A stretch of 28,886 nucleotides of DNA from Bacteroidota bacterium (GTDB lineage: Bacteria > Bacteroidota > Bacteroidia > Flavobacteriales > Flavobacteriaceae), in the NCBI GenBank assembly GCA_024278565.1, contig JAJRSY010000085.1, positions 1-28,886 of the forward strand, in the 5' to 3' direction. Position numbers and translations under genes: made by a program. The notes below the pieces were generated by a model, which worked only from the letters and a program-made list of their open reading frames with translations, searched no databases and was not told where the DNA came from. Positions 1 to 8,159 of the stretch are shown one piece after another (position 1 is the stretch's first letter; each line of letters starts with the position of its first letter).

Positions 1-138
1 CCCAGATTGTGACCTGCCCTTGTGCAGGGCCAATAAAACATAGCTCCTTTCTAATTCCTTGCCACTCTTTTTCCCCGTTTTAATAAAATTGAATAAATAA
101 TCGTACTCATTATTTGTGAGATGTATTTTTTTCAACAT
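1..138 (-). CDS. IS630-like transposase, N-terminal fragment running off the window edge
   Basis: An open frame of 46 codons starts at an ATG at 138 on the minus strand and continues past position 1. The protein begins MLKKIHLTNNEYDYL and continues with a KTGKKSGKELERSYVLLAL segment and then HKGRSQS. This fits the N-terminal helix-turn-helix of IS630/Tc1-type transposases, which have a 'LT..E...L......GK...R...RA.ILL....G.S..EI' pattern. The catalytic DDE part would lie outside the window, so I cannot tell whether the gene is intact. Two TATATTTG boxes lie just upstream (157-164 and 176-183, minus strand) and could serve as promoters. The assignment rests on memory of the family pattern over a short stretch, so it is moderately confident. 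Confidence 0.6.
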   Translation of the reverse strand, partial: MLKKIHLTNNEYDYLFNFIKTGKKSGKELERSYVLLALHKGRSQSG

Positions 139-156
139 GACATATTGAAGTTTACG

Positions 157-183
157 CAAATATACAAATTACCTACAAATATA
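157..183 (-). promoter_or_regulatory. Tandem TATATTTG -7 boxes upstream of the transposase fragment
   Basis: On the minus strand TATATTTG occurs twice, at 164-157 and 183-176. Both match the Bacteroidota -7 consensus TAnnTTTG exactly. No TTG-type -33 element sits at the expected distance of about 17-23 bases, so this is a candidate only. Confidence 0.35.
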
Positions 184-267
184 ATGTTTCATTATTATTT
201 TGACATGATACTAGTTTAATTAATTGGTCTTGGCAAATAACCGCAGTAACCCAACGACCCTACTCTT

Positions 268-491
268 TTAACCCGCATTATTCACGGATATTCTATTCCA
301 AAGCCAAACTATACTTCGACTATGCTCAGCACATGCCCGCTATAATTGAAAATGCCCAAAATTTGTTCAGCTCAAAATCGAGTTACAGTTCCTTCACTAA
401 AAAACCTCTGTGCTTTCCAATTCTACCGTGCCTGCCGGCAGGTTGATATTTTGACTTTTCATAACGAAAACCCGTGAATAATGCGGGTTAA
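268..491. repeat. 224-bp structure bounded by perfect 20-bp inverted repeats
   Basis: TTAACCCGCATTATTCACGG at 268-287 is matched exactly by its reverse complement at 472-491. Similarity continues inward for about six more bases with mismatches. The interior of about 184 bases is non-coding and contains a CCTGCCGGCAGG palindrome (431-442) and one copy of the ACTTCGAC...CTCAGCACA motif. No convincing target-site duplication is visible; only 'ctt' is shared outside both ends. It resembles a MITE-like element or the remnant ends of an insertion sequence. Confidence 0.6.
431..442. repeat. GC-rich intergenic palindrome (CCTGCC/GGCAGG family)
   Basis: CCTGCCGGCAGG is a perfect 12-bp palindrome and the minimal form of the family also seen at 3566-3580, 8310-8330, 13224-13244, 13392-13412, 13590-13610, 13697-13747 and 25039-25058. 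It lies inside the 268-491 structure. Confidence 0.65.
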
Positions 492-895
492 CTTAAACCA
501 AAACGTTGGTTTGCACTGTCTGTTGTTCTCATAAACAAAAATGCCATATGATTTACGGCTGTCATAAAAAAGCTGTACAATAAGCACACAACCTTTACAA
601 CCTCATTCATAGCAAATATCAGGCTTGAACACCTTGAACAAGCTATCCAAAAATATTACATAGAATTCAAACTCTTTGAATATTGTTGTGTAATAGCCCA
701 TTTTTGTGGTGAAAATAAAAAAGTACCTATTTCATGGGGGGGCGTGGGCACTTTTTTTTAATTTACCATTGGCGTAAACTCATCTTCAGTTCAATAGTAA
801 ACTGAGGCATTGAATCACCAAATTTACCCTAAGATTGGCTCAAAAATGTAACATTGAACGCCTCTTGTATTCCACTATCAAATATTGAAACTACC

Positions 896-1651
896 CTATG
901 AGTTCATTGCAGAAATAATGAACTCTTTGAAGTCTTTAGATATAGGTATCAGATTGTTGTTGATCATGATGTCTTTAGAATTGATTGCATCAATATGATC
1001 CACATTTACGATGTATGATTTATGCGCCCTATAGAATTTTTTTGGTGGTAGTTTTTGTAAATAATCTTTTAATGGGGATCTCACCAAAAACTTTTTATCA
1101 ACTGTGTGGACCTCTAAATACACATTGTCAGCTTTGATATACTGAATGTCACCAAATTGAATACGGTAATACAAATGTTGCTTTTTGACAAAAATCGAAT
1201 CTTTCAGAACTGAATTCGATGTAACAACTTCTTCTTCATTAACATTACCTTCAGGTTTTCCGTCACCAGTACCGTATATGAAATTAGATAGTGCAATTTC
1301 AATTGAAGTATATAGATCCTGTTGCTCGAACGGTTTTACCAAATACCCATTGGGCTTAACTGTTTTGGCATTTTCAACAGTGGCCCTATCTGAATTCGAG
1401 GTGACAAAAATAAAAGGTATATCATAGTTTTCGCGAATATGTTTGCCCAAATCAATACCAGTCTTGTCAGAGGCAAGAATAATGTCGATCAGAACCAGAT
1501 CTACTTGTTGGGTTTTCAGTACTTCTACCGCTTGTTCATAAACGATAACATTATCGACAATTTCATAACCTATTTCTTCGAGCATAGATTGCATATCGTC
1601 TGCAATGATGACATTGTCTTCTACGATTAATATTTTAACTGCTTGTTCCAA
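896..1651 (-). CDS. LytTR-family response regulator
   Basis: The 251-residue protein is a two-component response regulator that binds DNA through a LytTR domain. Residues 5-120 form a receiver domain with acidic residues E11/D12, phospho-acceptor D56 (in VDLVLIDI), T84 and K106 (in GYLVKPF). Residues about 155-251 form the LytTR domain, with YIKADNVYLEVHT and the FYRAHKSYIVN segment. The start is a TTG at 1651: the frame has a TAA four codons further upstream, and there is no ATG before residue 20, which would remove the first strand of the receiver. No partner histidine kinase is encoded in the window, so the signal is unknown. It lies 41 bp downstream of menA on the same strand and could be read through from it. 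Confidence 0.9.
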   Translation of the reverse strand: MEQAVKILIVEDNVIIADDMQSMLEEIGYEIVDNVIVYEQAVEVLKTQQVDLVLIDIILASDKTGIDLGKHIRENYDIPFIFVTSNSDRATVENAKTVKPNGYLVKPFEQQDLYTSIEIALSNFIYGTGDGKPEGNVNEEEVVTSNSVLKDSIFVKKQHLYYRIQFGDIQYIKADNVYLEVHTVDKKFLVRSPLKDYLQKLPPKKFYRAHKSYIVNVDHIDAINSKDIMINNNLIPISKDFKEFIISAMNS

Positions 1652-1692
1652 AATTGTGGTTGTTTAGATGGTTATACTTTAAAATCATATAG

Positions 1693-2592
1693 TTAATTAT
1701 ACGTGATATAAAATAATATGGCCAATAGAAATGTACTCAATGCCAATTTTTTAAGTTCGGGATCTAGTAAGATAGGTGCTTTGGTTCTGTACATTTTAAT
1801 CAAATGGGCAAATACAGGAATGAAAGCTATTAAAGGAACGAAATGATACCATTTGGTAAAATTACCCATGATAAAAACCAACATACTAACGAAAGCGATT
1901 GTTACTAATGAATAATGGTATTTTTTACCATTACCAAATCCCATTTTTACGATAAGTGTGTTTTTACCCACCTTCTTATCCGACTCATAATCCCGCAAGT
2001 TATTTAAATTCAATACGCCAACACTTAAAGCGCCAATGGTCACCGCTGGCAACCAAGCAAAACCTGTTAAAGATTTGGTGTACAAGAACATCGAACCCAA
2101 GACAGCAACCAATCCAAAGAAAATAAAAACAAAAATATCACCAAACCCTTTGTACCCGTATGCTGAGGCTCCTACGGTATATCGCACTGCTGCCCAAATA
2201 CTAATTATACCAAGGGCTAAAAAAAACAGTGAATAACCAATGTACGCACTACCAAAAGCGGTGTATAACAGGTATATCACAAAAAACAGGCTTAAGGCCA
2301 TTGAAATCACTATACCATTTTTCAGCTCTTTTCTTGACAACAAACCACTCTGCAAGGCTCGTTTAGGACCTATACGATCCTCATTGTCCGTTCCCTTCAC
2401 CCCATCACCATAATCATTGGCAAAGTTAGACGTGATTTGAAAGAGTATTGTTGTAAGCAAAGCGAGTATTAGTATTAGTAGGTTATTTTTTTCATGGGAA
2501 TTAGCGAGGGAGGTGCCGACCAGAACGCCTGAAACAGATAGGGGCAACGTTCTTAGCCTTGCTGCATTTAGCCATGCACTCAATTTGGGCAA
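1693..2592 (-). CDS. menA: 1,4-dihydroxy-2-naphthoate polyprenyltransferase
   Basis: MenA is an integral membrane UbiA-family prenyltransferase. It attaches a polyprenyl chain to 1,4-dihydroxy-2-naphthoate, giving demethylmenaquinone for the respiratory quinone pool. The 299-residue protein has about eight to nine hydrophobic segments and both Asp-rich motifs: NDYGDGVKGTD (from N59) and NNLRDYESD (D201, D205). The N-terminal AARLRTLPLSVSG is typical of MenA. The start is a TTG, two bases after the TAG of the upstream SPOR-like gene; an in-frame TGA lies six codons upstream, so no earlier start is possible. The spacing implies translational coupling with that gene. Confidence 0.92.
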   Translation of the reverse strand: MPKLSAWLNAARLRTLPLSVSGVLVGTSLANSHEKNNLLILILALLTTILFQITSNFANDYGDGVKGTDNEDRIGPKRALQSGLLSRKELKNGIVISMALSLFFVIYLLYTAFGSAYIGYSLFFLALGIISIWAAVRYTVGASAYGYKGFGDIFVFIFFGLVAVLGSMFLYTKSLTGFAWLPAVTIGALSVGVLNLNNLRDYESDKKVGKNTLIVKMGFGNGKKYHYSLVTIAFVSMLVFIMGNFTKWYHFVPLIAFIPVFAHLIKMYRTKAPILLDPELKKLALSTFLLAILFYITYN

Positions 2593-2594
2593 AA

Positions 2595-3194
2595 CTAATA
2601 GGGGTCTTCAATCTGTATTCTTTTACCTTCTTTATAGGAAGCGACGAAAGCATCATCAAAACCAATATCAACCAATTGCTTTCTAAACAATCGGGCTTCA
2701 TTCAAGGTTTCAAAATTACCTAATGAATAGGAGTAAAAGGGATTGGTCTTTACAAACAACGTATTGGTCAAAGCTGCTGATGCCAGTGTAACATTATTGT
2801 CAACAAATGATTTTACCTGAACTGAATATATGGTTTCCTTTTCCAAGAAATTCTTCGCTAGATAAAACTCCTTAACCAAGCTAAGCTCCTCATTCTGCTC
2901 TTTTAGGTTGTCAATACGTGTTTTGATAACCTCAAGACTGTCAATCGAAACTAGTAGGTTATTATTACCGATACTATTTGAATTACTACTAAAGCCCGCC
3001 GTATATGAAGTTATTGCCAGTGCACCTACCAAGAAAAGGCCTGTTACACCTGCTAACACATTTCGTTGAATTTTACTTCTTTTCAATTCTTTGTTCTTGA
3101 ATTTTATCTGATCAAGAAGTCGCTCATTGATTATTTGCGACTTATCGACATTTTTATGCAATTCAAGTAAATCGCTTTCTTCTATAAATGGCAT
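2595..3194 (-). CDS. Single-pass membrane protein with coiled coil and SPOR-like C-terminus
   Basis: This 199-residue protein starts at ATG 3194. It has a hydrophilic N-terminus, one transmembrane helix at about residues 45-66, a heptad-like stretch at about 85-115 (SLEVIKTRIDNLKEQNEELS) and a C-terminal region from about 120. In that region, YSVQVKSF, then FYSYSLGNFETLNEARLFRKQL and FDDAFVASY, follow the pattern of SPOR domains, which bind denuded peptidoglycan glycans at the division site. The SPOR assignment is inference from pattern. It lies directly upstream of menA, which is probably co-transcribed rather than functionally linked. The upstream region carries CTAACTTTAACG (minus strand, 3234-3223), also present upstream of parA. 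Confidence 0.7.
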   Translation of the reverse strand: MPFIEESDLLELHKNVDKSQIINERLLDQIKFKNKELKRSKIQRNVLAGVTGLFLVGALAITSYTAGFSSNSNSIGNNNLLVSIDSLEVIKTRIDNLKEQNEELSLVKEFYLAKNFLEKETIYSVQVKSFVDNNVTLASAALTNTLFVKTNPFYSYSLGNFETLNEARLFRKQLVDIGFDDAFVASYKEGKRIQIEDPY

Positions 3195-3466
3195 TTTTTT
3201 GAGTTTTACGGGGTGTCTTCCTCGTTAAAGTTAGTTAAAATACGTTTGACATCAATAAAAATATTGCGCCAATGTTGTAAAAATAGATTTTTTAGTGGTA
3301 AACGGAAGAAAAAACGTTGTTAAATGTCTACAATTCGTTGATTTTTATTTGCTTATCGACGAACTACACCCTTACTTTTAGAGCGATAATAACCCTCGCA
3401 AGAGTAAGAAGTATGCTTCTAAAAAGACATTTTTCAATTCTAATCAAGCTTCAGGAAAATGAACTA

Positions 3467-3510
3467 CCTCGATGCAAGCCTGCCTGAACGGCACGGACAG
3501 GCATACGAGG
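3467..3510. repeat. Palindromic repeat interrupted by a second GC-rich palindrome
   Basis: CCTCGATGCAAG (3467-3478) and CATACGAGG (3502-3510) would together form an imperfect palindrome. They are separated by 23 bases (3479-3501) that start CCTGCCTG and end CAGG, an imperfect member of the GC-palindrome family. The uninterrupted sequence CGATGCAAGCATACGGGG is present at 13881-13898. This looks like insertion of one small repeat into another. Confidence 0.6.
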
Positions 3511-3565
3511 CATCAAATTTCAAAAAGTAAAAACCTCAAATTCAATCAGTACTGTCCGGTTAAAC

Positions 3566-3580
3566 CTGCCCGGCCGGCAG
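3566..3580. repeat. GC-rich intergenic palindrome
   Basis: CTGCCCGGCCGGCAG is a near-perfect palindrome of the CCTGCC/GGCAGG family. An unrelated perfect hairpin at 3590-3607 follows 10 bases later. Confidence 0.55.
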
Positions 3581-3692
3581 TGGAATTGCCACATGCTTTA
3601 GCATGTGAGCAAAAAAAAACATCATAATGGCTTTAGCAAAATCCGTCAAAGACATATATTTACCAAAGTACTTGAACAATAAACCAATTTAA

Positions 3693-4967
3693 ATGGTACA
3701 AAAAGATAAAGGAGCCTGGACCTGGGTGCCCGTACTGTATTTTGCACAGGGGCTGCCATATGTTTTAGTGGTCACCGTTTCTGTGATTATGTACAAAAAA
3801 CTAGGTGTAAGTAATATTGACATAGGTCTCTACACCAGTTGGTTGTACCTGCCCTGGGTACTGAAACCGTTATGGAGTCCGTTTGTTGACTTGAAAAGCA
3901 CCAAGCGGAAATGGTTCTTGGGCATGCAACTGGTCATTTCAGTAGCACTTTTAGGTGTTGGCCTTACGCTACCCACAAATATGTTCTTTACCACTACCCT
4001 AGCCTGTTTTTGGATGGCCGCCTTCGCTTCGGCTACCAACGACATCGCCTCAGATGGGTATTATATGATAGGGCTGACCGAAAAAAAGCAGTCCTTTTTT
4101 GTGGGTATGCGCAGCACCTTTTACCGATTGGCAATGGTAACCGGAGAGGGACTTATTGTATTCGGTGCGGGTTTTTTAGAACAAAAATACGGTGATAGTA
4201 CAAAAGCATGGAGCATCACCATGACCGCAGCGGCCTTTTTAATGTTGGCATTGACGGCATCTAACTTCTTTGTGACCCCAAAATATGAATCTTCAGAACC
4301 AAAAACCACTGAGAAACCTGTCGGTTTTTTCGAGATATTCTCCTCGTTTTTCAAAAAACCCCATATCGGCATTGCCTTGGTATTTATCTTGACCTACCGC
4401 TTGGGAGAATCACAATTAGTGAAAATGGCATCGCCCTTCTTACTTGATGACCCGATTGATGGTGGCCTAGGGTATACAACACAGCAGCTTGGTATTCTAT
4501 TTGGCACCATAGGTGTTATCATGTTGACCATTGGTGGAATCATTGGCGGTATCCTGATCTCTAGGGATGGACTAAAAAAATGGATGCTACCCATGATATT
4601 GTCACTCAATGTACCTAATATTCTATATGCGATACTCGCATTGACAAAAACAACCAACATAGTCATGGTGACTGCAACCATTGCTTTTGAAAAATTTGGC
4701 TACGGTTTCGGCTTTGCCGCCTTTTTAATGTACCTGATCTACATTGCCGAAGGAAAATCGAAAACCTCGCACTACGCCATTGCAACAGGCTTTATGGCCT
4801 TGGGAATGATGCTTCCGGGCATGATAAGTGGTTATATGCAAGAATGGTTGGGCTATGGCGGGTTCTTTGTTTGGGTGGTCATAGCCGCTCTTCCTGCCTT
4901 ATTATTGCTGCAATATATTGAATACCCCGCAGATTTCGGCAAAAAAACAAAAGCTACCGATGAATAG
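3693..4967 (+). CDS. AmpG-like MFS permease for muropeptide uptake
   Basis: The 424-residue protein has about twelve hydrophobic segments and the AmpG-type major facilitator opening VLYFAQGLPYVLV, with IDIGLYTSWLYLPWVLKPLWSPFVD following. AmpG-type permeases bring GlcNAc-anhydroMurNAc peptides from cell-wall turnover into the cytoplasm. Substrate is inferred from family and context: the next two genes encode the enzymes that process exactly these products, and all three overlap or abut. The stop codon overlaps the start of the GH3 gene by 8 bases (ATG at 4960). Start ATG 3693 places the first helix right after a short charged N-terminus, as in relatives. Confidence 0.85.
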   Translation: MVQKDKGAWTWVPVLYFAQGLPYVLVVTVSVIMYKKLGVSNIDIGLYTSWLYLPWVLKPLWSPFVDLKSTKRKWFLGMQLVISVALLGVGLTLPTNMFFTTTLACFWMAAFASATNDIASDGYYMIGLTEKKQSFFVGMRSTFYRLAMVTGEGLIVFGAGFLEQKYGDSTKAWSITMTAAAFLMLALTASNFFVTPKYESSEPKTTEKPVGFFEIFSSFFKKPHIGIALVFILTYRLGESQLVKMASPFLLDDPIDGGLGYTTQQLGILFGTIGVIMLTIGGIIGGILISRDGLKKWMLPMILSLNVPNILYAILALTKTTNIVMVTATIAFEKFGYGFGFAAFLMYLIYIAEGKSKTSHYAIATGFMALGMMLPGMISGYMQEWLGYGGFFVWVVIAALPALLLLQYIEYPADFGKKTKATDE

Positions 4968-6545
4968 TGTTTTTTCATACCAACAAGCGAACAAAAGCCT
5001 TTCTTCATCTGAAAAAACGGGCCAATTGTTCATGCCGGCTGCCTTCATCAACGATACAGAAGAAGAAATCTTAAAACTCGAAAAAGCGATACAAGAGCAT
5101 TGTATTGGCGGTCTCTGTTTTTTTCACAGTAGGGCGAGTGCTGCGACCAATTTCGAAGGTAAAAAAGAAGTCATCTTCAATGCCGATAGTTTTGAGACCC
5201 TAAAACACTCATCAAACGTTATCAAAGTGCTGCCAAATACCCCCTTTTGATAAGCATTGATGCAGAATGGGGCCTGGTCATGCGGGTTGAAAATACGCCA
5301 CGATACCCTTATGCGATTACCCTGGGCGCTATGCAAAATAATAATGAGCTGATTTTTGAAATTGGCCGGCATATCGCACAAGATTGTCGGGCAGCCGGCA
5401 TTCATTGGAACTTGGCTCCAGTGGTCGACATCAACAGCAACCCCAATAACCCTGTAATCGGGTACCGCTCTTTTGGGTCTGATAAATTTCAAGTTGCCGA
5501 AAAAGCAATGGCCTTTGTTAAAGGTACACAGAGCGAAGGTATTCTTACAAGCATCAAACACTTTCCAGGGCATGGCGATACCGCAACCGATTCACATTTA
5601 GGGCTCCCCCTAATCGATAAATCAAAAAAAGAACTGGTACTGAACGAACTCTATCCCTTTCAAAAATTGATAGACGAAGACGTTGATTCGGTTATGGCAG
5701 GCCACTTATCTGTTCCTGCCTTGGCGAACGGAAAAACCATCTCATCGAGCATCTCAAAAGAGATAATCAAAGGTGTTCTTAGAAAAGAAATGGGGTTTGA
5801 AGGCGTAGTTATTTCAGATGCTTTGAATATGCATGCCGTATCTAAAAACCATCCTGTAAAAGGGGAATTGGAATGGCTTTCCTTTGATGCGGGCAACGAT
5901 GTACTCTGTTTTGCAGAGCATACAAAAGAGGGTATTGAAGCCATACTTAAAAATGCATCCGAAGCACAGATTGAAGAAAGTTTCAAACGTGTATGGAAGT
6001 TGAAAGAAAAGGCCATGAACAACATTGAAAATGCCCCTACAAGGCTTTCAAATACCGAGGAACTCAACCGAAAAATAGCTACTGCCAGCCTCACGCTCCT
6101 AAAAGGGCTTGAATCTGATATTGCAGGGTTTAGAAATACAAATTACTGTACCCTGACCCTCAAAAGGTTTGACCAAAACCAAAACAAATCTGAAATCAAA
6201 AAAGGCTTGGAACTCACAAAATCAGAAGTTGAAAACGAAAAGAATATTTTACTTTTAGTGACCCCGCCCCAGATAAAACCAGTAAATTATTTTGGGTTTC
6301 TAAAGAATGAGATCAACTTTGTAAACGAACTCGTTCAAACCAAAAATGTTGTTCTCTATCTTTTCGGGAATCCCTATATGATGAACCATATCAATTTTGA
6401 ACGAACAACGGCTACGGTGGTCGTTTATCAGAACTTTAAAGTATTTCAAGACATAGCGACCGAACATTTTTTGGGAAATATTTCGGCAAAAGGCAAGTTG
6501 CCTGTGCACATTAAACCCTGGGCATTTAATAAAAAGAACGGATGA
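4960..6545 (+). pseudogene. nagZ: NagZ-type GH3 beta-N-acetylglucosaminidase, frameshifted
   Basis: This family cleaves GlcNAc from anhydroMurNAc peptides in the cytoplasm. The gene is split between two frames. Frame 1 runs from ATG 4960 and stops at TGA 5248. The remaining 432 codons are open in the frame ending at 6545 (the first possible non-ATG start is TTG 5247). Reading the second frame upstream gives KTLIKRYQSAAKYPLL before ISIDAEWG, the usual family sequence, so the shift lies near 5200-5205. There, four A's would have to be five for the frame to continue; adding one base gives a 528-residue protein. The second part keeps the NagZ signature KHFPGHGDTATDSH and the nucleophile Asp in VVISDALNMHAV. 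The damage therefore looks recent, or is a homopolymer sequencing error. A programmed -1 shift is less likely, as no canonical slippery heptamer is present. Confidence 0.85.
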
Positions 6546-7618
6546 ACATTCATAAAATAATCGGCTTAATGTCAGGCACCTCTCTAGACGGACTCGACCT
6601 CTGCTATTGCCATATCTGGAAAACCAATGACAAATGGGAGTTTGATATCAAAGAGACTAAAAGCATTTCTTATTCTGAGGATATGAGATCAGAACTGAAA
6701 GATTCCATTTACCTAAAGGCCGATGAATTGCTGCGTTTTCATAATACTTATGGTACTTGGCTCGGGCAACAGACCGTACTATTTATAAATGAAAATAAAC
6801 TAGAGGTCGATTATATCGCCAGCCATGGGCATACTACCCATCACCAGCCCAAAAACGGACTCACATTTCAAATAGGTTCAGGTCAGCATTTGGCCAATGA
6901 AAGTGGCTGTAAGGTCATTTGTGATTTCAGAACAAATGATCTTGCCTTAGGCGGTCAAGGTGCTCCTTTGGTTCCCATAGGTGACGAATTGTTTTTCGGT
7001 GAATATGATTTCTGCCTCAATTTAGGGGGTATTAGCAATATATCACTAAAACAAAAAGGAAAACGAATAGCCTATGACATTGGTCTGGCAAACATGATTC
7101 TCAACCATATTACCCACAAAATTGATTTAGCCTATGACAAGGGTGGGGCATTGGCCCGAAAAGGCAGTATCAACCAAGAAATGCTCGAAAAACTGAACGC
7201 ACTGAATTATTATCTACTACCACACCCAAAATCAATTGGGTATGAATGGTTTGTAGAAGAAGTGGTTCCTATAGTTGACGAAACCAATGATAGTACTGAA
7301 AACCTATTGCATACCGCCATACATCACATTTGCCAAAAAGTGGACCAACAAGTACAAGTCAACAGTTCTGGAAAAGAACACACCCTCTTTGTGACGGGTG
7401 GTGGGGCTTTGAACAATTTTCTAATCGAAACCCTACAAGAAGAACTTGGTGCGGCTACAAGAGTCATTACACCTTCAAACCTATTAATTGAATATAAAGA
7501 AGCGTTGGTTTTTGCATTGATGGGCGTACTTCGAATTGAGCAAGAGATCAATGTGTTAAAATCAGTTACCGGGGCGAAAAGAGATTCTTCTAGTGGCATT
7601 GTGCACCTACCAAGTTAA
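6542..7618 (+). CDS. anmK: Anhydro-N-acetylmuramic acid kinase
   Basis: AnmK converts 1,6-anhydroMurNAc and ATP to MurNAc-6-phosphate, returning cell-wall sugar to central metabolism. The 358-residue protein has the sugar-kinase-like nucleotide-binding opening GLMSGTSLDGLD, then SHGHTTHHQP, DFRTNDLALGGQGAPLVP, NLGGISNIS and the C-terminal adenosine motif FVTGGGALNN. Length fits the family. The ATG overlaps the GH3 stop by four bases (ATGA), so translation is probably coupled. If the upstream nagZ is truly broken, supply of its substrate would depend on another hexosaminidase. No MurNAc-6P etherase (MurQ) gene is in the window. Confidence 0.93.
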   Translation: MNIHKIIGLMSGTSLDGLDLCYCHIWKTNDKWEFDIKETKSISYSEDMRSELKDSIYLKADELLRFHNTYGTWLGQQTVLFINENKLEVDYIASHGHTTHHQPKNGLTFQIGSGQHLANESGCKVICDFRTNDLALGGQGAPLVPIGDELFFGEYDFCLNLGGISNISLKQKGKRIAYDIGLANMILNHITHKIDLAYDKGGALARKGSINQEMLEKLNALNYYLLPHPKSIGYEWFVEEVVPIVDETNDSTENLLHTAIHHICQKVDQQVQVNSSGKEHTLFVTGGGALNNFLIETLQEELGAATRVITPSNLLIEYKEALVFALMGVLRIEQEINVLKSVTGAKRDSSSGIVHLPS

Positions 7619-7668
7619 AAATTAAGGTTAAATACCTATCTTAGAAACCAATTTATGAAATATTTTTT

Positions 7669-7932
7669 ATGAGTGATACGCAAAAAAAGGCTTCAGCCTA
7701 TTGGAAAGAGAATGTAAGATACTTATTCATATTGTTGACCATCTGGTTTATAGTTTCTTATGGGGCAGGTATTCTTTTTAAAGATGCGCTGGATACCATT
7801 CGAGTGGGAGGATTTAAGCTAGGGTTCTGGTTTGCACAACAAGGATCTATCTACGTATTTGTGGTTCTAATCTTCGTTTATGTACGCTTAATGAATAAAT
7901 TGGATGAAAAATACGGGTATAATGAATCTTAA
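7669..7932 (+). CDS. DUF4212 small subunit of a sodium:solute symporter
   Basis: This 87-residue protein has the family hallmark YWKENVRY near the N-terminus and two hydrophobic segments at about residues 18-37 and 57-74. DUF4212 proteins normally sit directly upstream of an SSS-family transporter and are taken as its small subunit. Here the SSS gene follows, but only after 485 non-coding bases. It starts 50 bases after anmK and may be read from that operon. Confidence 0.88.
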   Translation: MSDTQKKASAYWKENVRYLFILLTIWFIVSYGAGILFKDALDTIRVGGFKLGFWFAQQGSIYVFVVLIFVYVRLMNKLDEKYGYNES

Positions 7933-7972
7933 ATTTATTGTTAAGCATTTGTATTAACCCAGTAAATAAACC

Positions 7973-7999
7973 ACTATGGATTGGAAATCCATAGTTTTG
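7973..7999 (+). terminator. Hairpin followed by a short T-run after the DUF4212 gene
   Basis: A 10-bp perfect stem (ACTATGGATT / AATCCATAGT) with a 3-base loop starts 41 bases after the DUF4212 stop and is followed by TTTGAATT. The T-run is short, so this is only a possible intrinsic terminator. Confidence 0.4.
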
Positions 8000-8159
8000 A
8001 ATTACGAATGAAATTCGCTTCGTGTGAAAAGAGCTTGAAGTCAGCATACAGAAATTGGCGGTATACTATCTGGCTTCAAATTTCTAACTGAAAAATATTT
8101 ATAGAAGCTAAAGTAACTACAATGAAATTGCAGGACTTTAGCCTTTAACTTGAAAATAA

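Larger units (their letters stand above)
139..895. other. Non-coding, repeat-bearing gap between transposase fragment and LytTR gene
   Basis: This stretch of about 750 bases has no supportable gene. It contains the 268-491 inverted-repeat structure, a dispersed 25-base motif at 313-337 beginning ACTTCGACTATGCTCAGC, and a GC-rich palindrome at 431-442. An open frame without ATG ends at 761 just after a G-run; it is discussed under rejected items. The segment probably includes the end of the insertion element, but its terminus cannot be located without the other end. Confidence 0.6.
3195..3692. other. Divergent non-coding gap with repeats and hairpins
   Basis: About 500 bases separate the divergent SPOR-like and AmpG-like genes. 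I see no gene. The right half holds the interrupted repeat at 3467-3510, a GC palindrome at 3566-3580, and an 18-base perfect hairpin CACATGCTTTAGCATGTG at 3590-3607. A weak plus-strand promoter candidate for the AmpG-like gene is TTTAG (3632) followed after 18 bases by TATATTTA (3655-3662). Confidence 0.55.

Noticed and set aside
555..761. Open plus-strand stretch of about 68 codons ending ...VPISWGGVGTFF and a mirror minus-strand 32-codon frame
   Set aside because: No usable start codon on the plus strand and no family resemblance; it might be a gene remnant, but nothing in the sequence proves it.
3590..3607. Perfect hairpin CACATGCTTTAGCATGTG as an intrinsic terminator
   Set aside because: It is followed by AGCAAAAAAAAA, not a T-run, on the plus strand, and the T-run precedes it on the minus strand; neither orientation fits a terminator.
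5200..5206. Programmed -1 frameshifting in nagZ
   Set aside because: The sequence CCCTAAAAC is not a canonical slippery heptamer and no obvious stimulatory structure follows; a one-base loss in an A-run is simpler.
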